Shown: positions 8,001 through 11,000 of the stretch, one piece after another | How the letters are laid out: each line of letters opens with the position of its first letter | Numbering within the stretch: position 1 is the stretch's first letter | Assembly: GCA_026770585.1 (NCBI GenBank) | Contig: MU647046.1 | Coordinates: 151,596 to 164,967 of the forward strand | Length of the DNA: 13,372 nt | Source of the DNA: Baffinella frigidus | Lineage: Eukaryota; Cryptophyceae; Cryptomonadales; Baffinellaceae | Direction of reading: 5' to 3' | The notes under the pieces: model-generated | What the model was told of the DNA's origin: nothing | Databases searched by the model: none | What the model saw: only the letters and a program-made list of their open reading frames with translations | Program-made: the position numbers and the translations under genes

Positions 8001-11000
8001 GGCCTTACGAGTTTGACCCACGACGTTGGGCTTGACTTTGAATTTGCTGACAACCGCAAGATAAGGTACTCTATCCGCCAACCTCGCAGCCAGCGCTTAG
8101 CGCTTCGGCGTGTGCTCTCCTGCACAGAAAGGGGGTGGGCTAGCTGGCTCCTGCGGGGGTTGGTTCCTTTTCTTTACCCGCAAGAGGGCTGCCCGCACGT
8201 CTCGCCCCCACTCGGAACACTACGGGGAACATTCTAAAGTCAATTATTGGATTGTTTCTAAGGAAACGCGCTAAAAGTCAGCACTTTTGGTCACGTTATG
8301 TCCAAATATCCGGGCAAGACGCGCTTCGTAGCCTCGCGAGTGGAGAGTACTTCTCGGCTAGAAGCAACCCCGCGACTTTATCTCAGAAAACGAGTTTTAG
8401 AACTCGTTTTCTTAAGTCAATTCCCCTACAAATTCGTCAACTTATTCTTTACTCTCCGCAAAAGTTGACAAATTTGTAGGGGAATTGACTTGAGAAAACT
8501 AGTTTTAGAACTCGTTTTTTGAGATAAGACTTGGGCACCGGCGGAAGCCTACAGTCTTCCTTCCGTTGTAAAGGTCTCAAGTAATTTGTACCAGAAAACA
8601 GAGGAATCCACTTCCGGTCGCCACGGTTACTAGAACCGCGTGCCACGGGGGATAGGCCCTTCTCTGAACGGGGGTGGTTTCCTGCCCTGTGCCCGAACGA
8701 GGGCTGCCCGCACATCTCGCCCTACTGCTCGTGCTTCGCCCAATCTCGTAGGGAAACACTTATAATAATTTATAAACTGGATTTCAATCAAAATTACTAC
8801 ACGTTCGCTTTAATATTACTAGTCAAGATCGTTTTGTGTAGTAAATTTCATTGGATCCAGTTTATAAAGTATAAGTGTTTTCTGAAAACGCGGTTTCCAC
8901 GTTGCAGAAGGGCAAGTGTGAGGGCTGGAGTGCGTGCCGCTTTGAGGTGACGATGGACAAGGGGGGGGAGGGGGGGGGGCTATCGCCCCAGGCCCCCCTA
9001 GGGGCCCTACGGCCTACTGTAGGCAATACCGTAGGCCTAACGTCCCCCTAGGGGCCCTACGGCCTACGGTAGGCAATACCGTAGGCCTAGCTGGCTGGTT
9101 TTCACCCCGCCTATCCGCGTGTTATTCAGCTGAACATTCTGCGCAGGCGCGGGTAGGCCTTTCTCTGAACGCATGTCGGCGCCGCGCTTTCGTAAAGCAA
9201 CTCGTTTTGTAAAGTCACGCGTCCTGGCGCGAGCAGAAGGGGAAGTGTGAAGACTGGAGTGCGTGCCGGTTTGAGGTGACGATGGACAAGGGGGAGGAGG
9301 CTGTGCGGACTATGTTCACCGACGCTACCCAGACGGTCCGAAACCCGAAACCATGTACCATGTACCCGAAACCATGTACCCGAAACCATGTACCCGAAAC
9401 CCGAAACCCTGTACCCGAAACGAAAGCCTGAAGCCTATTCCCGAAACCCTGTACGCCACCCGGACGGTCCGCCCCGCACCCTGTACCCTGTACCCTGTTC
9501 ACTGAAGCCTGTACCCTGAATCGGCAGCACCTAGTGGTGGCGATGGCACCCTGCACCCTGCACCCGAAACCGTGTACCCGAAACGAAACCCGAAACCCGA
9601 AAACGTGAAGCCACTGGGTCTGTATGCGTGTATGTAGTGCCGTGGTCGGAGTTCCCCCTGAAACCTGTACCCGAAACCCTGTACCCGAAACCCGAAACCC
9701 TGTATCCGAAACCCGGCAGCACCTTGCCTTGGCGATGTACACGGTGCTGGGGACGATTGTCAGCCGAAACCCTGTTCCCGAAACAACCCTGTACCCGAAA
9801 CGAACCCCTGTACCCGAAACCCTGTACCCGAAAAAAACCCGTACCCGAAACGAAACCCTGAAGCCTGCACCCTGAATCGGCAGCACTTGGTTGTGGCGAT
9901 GTACACGGTGCCCGGGACAATCGTCAAGTAACCAAAACGAACCCCGAAACCCTGTACCCGAAACCCTGTACCCGAAACCCTGTACCCGAAACCCTGTACC
10001 CGAAACCCGAAACCCGAAACCCGAAACCCGAAACCCGAAACCCGAAAGCAGCACTTGGTGGTGGCGATGTACACGGTGCCCGGGACAATCGTCAAGTACG
10101 AGATCCCCTCCCTCCGCCGCGCGGGACACCTCACTCTCCAGCACAACGAGGACAAGGTCCGAACCCTAAACAAAAACGGGGGGTTATGGGGGTTATTCAA
10201 AAGTTATTTTTCGGGGGGTTATTCAAAAGTCATTTTTCAAAAGTTTTTTGGGGAAACGCGGGCTCTTCTCTGTCAAAGGTTGGCTGTGCTGCCATGGGGG
10301 GGTGGCTGGCTTCCTGACTGGCTTCCTGACTGGCTTCCTGACTGGCTTGCGTGTTGTGTACCACTACACTCCAACCGGTGCGCTTTAACTCGCCAACGAC
10401 GTTTCATGATGGGCGTCTCTCTGGGCGGGATCTCGCAGGTGCTCTGCGGGGCGCAGTTCAGGGGGCACGTGGTGTGGTGACTGGCTTCCTGACTGGCTTC
10501 CTGACTGGCTTCACGACTGGCTTCACGACTGGCTTCACGACTGGCTTGAGTGTTGACGCACGTCTCTCCGGACGTGATCTCGCAGGTGCTCTGCGGGGCG
10601 CGGTCCGGGCGGCACGTGGTGTGGTTACTGGCTTCCTGACTGTCTTCCTGACTGGCTTCACGACTGGCTTCACGATTGGCTTGAGTGTTGACGCACGTCT
10701 CTCTGGACGTGATCTCGCAGGTGCTGTGTTGTGCGCGGTCCGGTCGGCATGTGGTGTGGTGACTGTCTTCCTGACCAGCTTCCTGACTCGCTTCGTGACT
10801 CGCTTCCTGACTGGCTTGCGTGTTGGTGTTAACGCACGTCTCTGCACACTGCTGTATCGCACAGGCGCTGTGCTATGCGCGGTTCGGGCGGCACGTGGTG
10901 TGGTGACTGGCTTCCTGACTGTCTTGCGTATTGACTGTCATGCGTATTGACTGTCTTGCGTATTGACTGGCTTGCGCATTGACTGGCTTGTGTATTGACT

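Larger units (their letters stand above)
9336..10051. repeat. Intron 6 CCCGAAA/CCCTGTA array
   Basis: Filled with CCCGAAACCCTGTA-type repeats, C-rich on the + strand, ending in pure CCCGAAA at 10002-10047. It carries one exon 6 donor echo (GCCACCCGGACG plus GTCCGC at 9455-9472) and three exon 7 acceptor echoes. The array is the reverse complement of the repeat in intron 8. Long open frames here are repeat artefacts. Confidence 0.9.

Noticed and set aside
9336-10051. CRISPR array
   Set aside because: Repeats are short and contiguous with no unique spacers of constant length, and the context is eukaryotic.
9215-10200. Long - strand open frame of about 300 codons
   Set aside because: Same artefact on the other strand of the CCCGAAA/CCCTGTA array; it runs antisense through exons 6 and 7.
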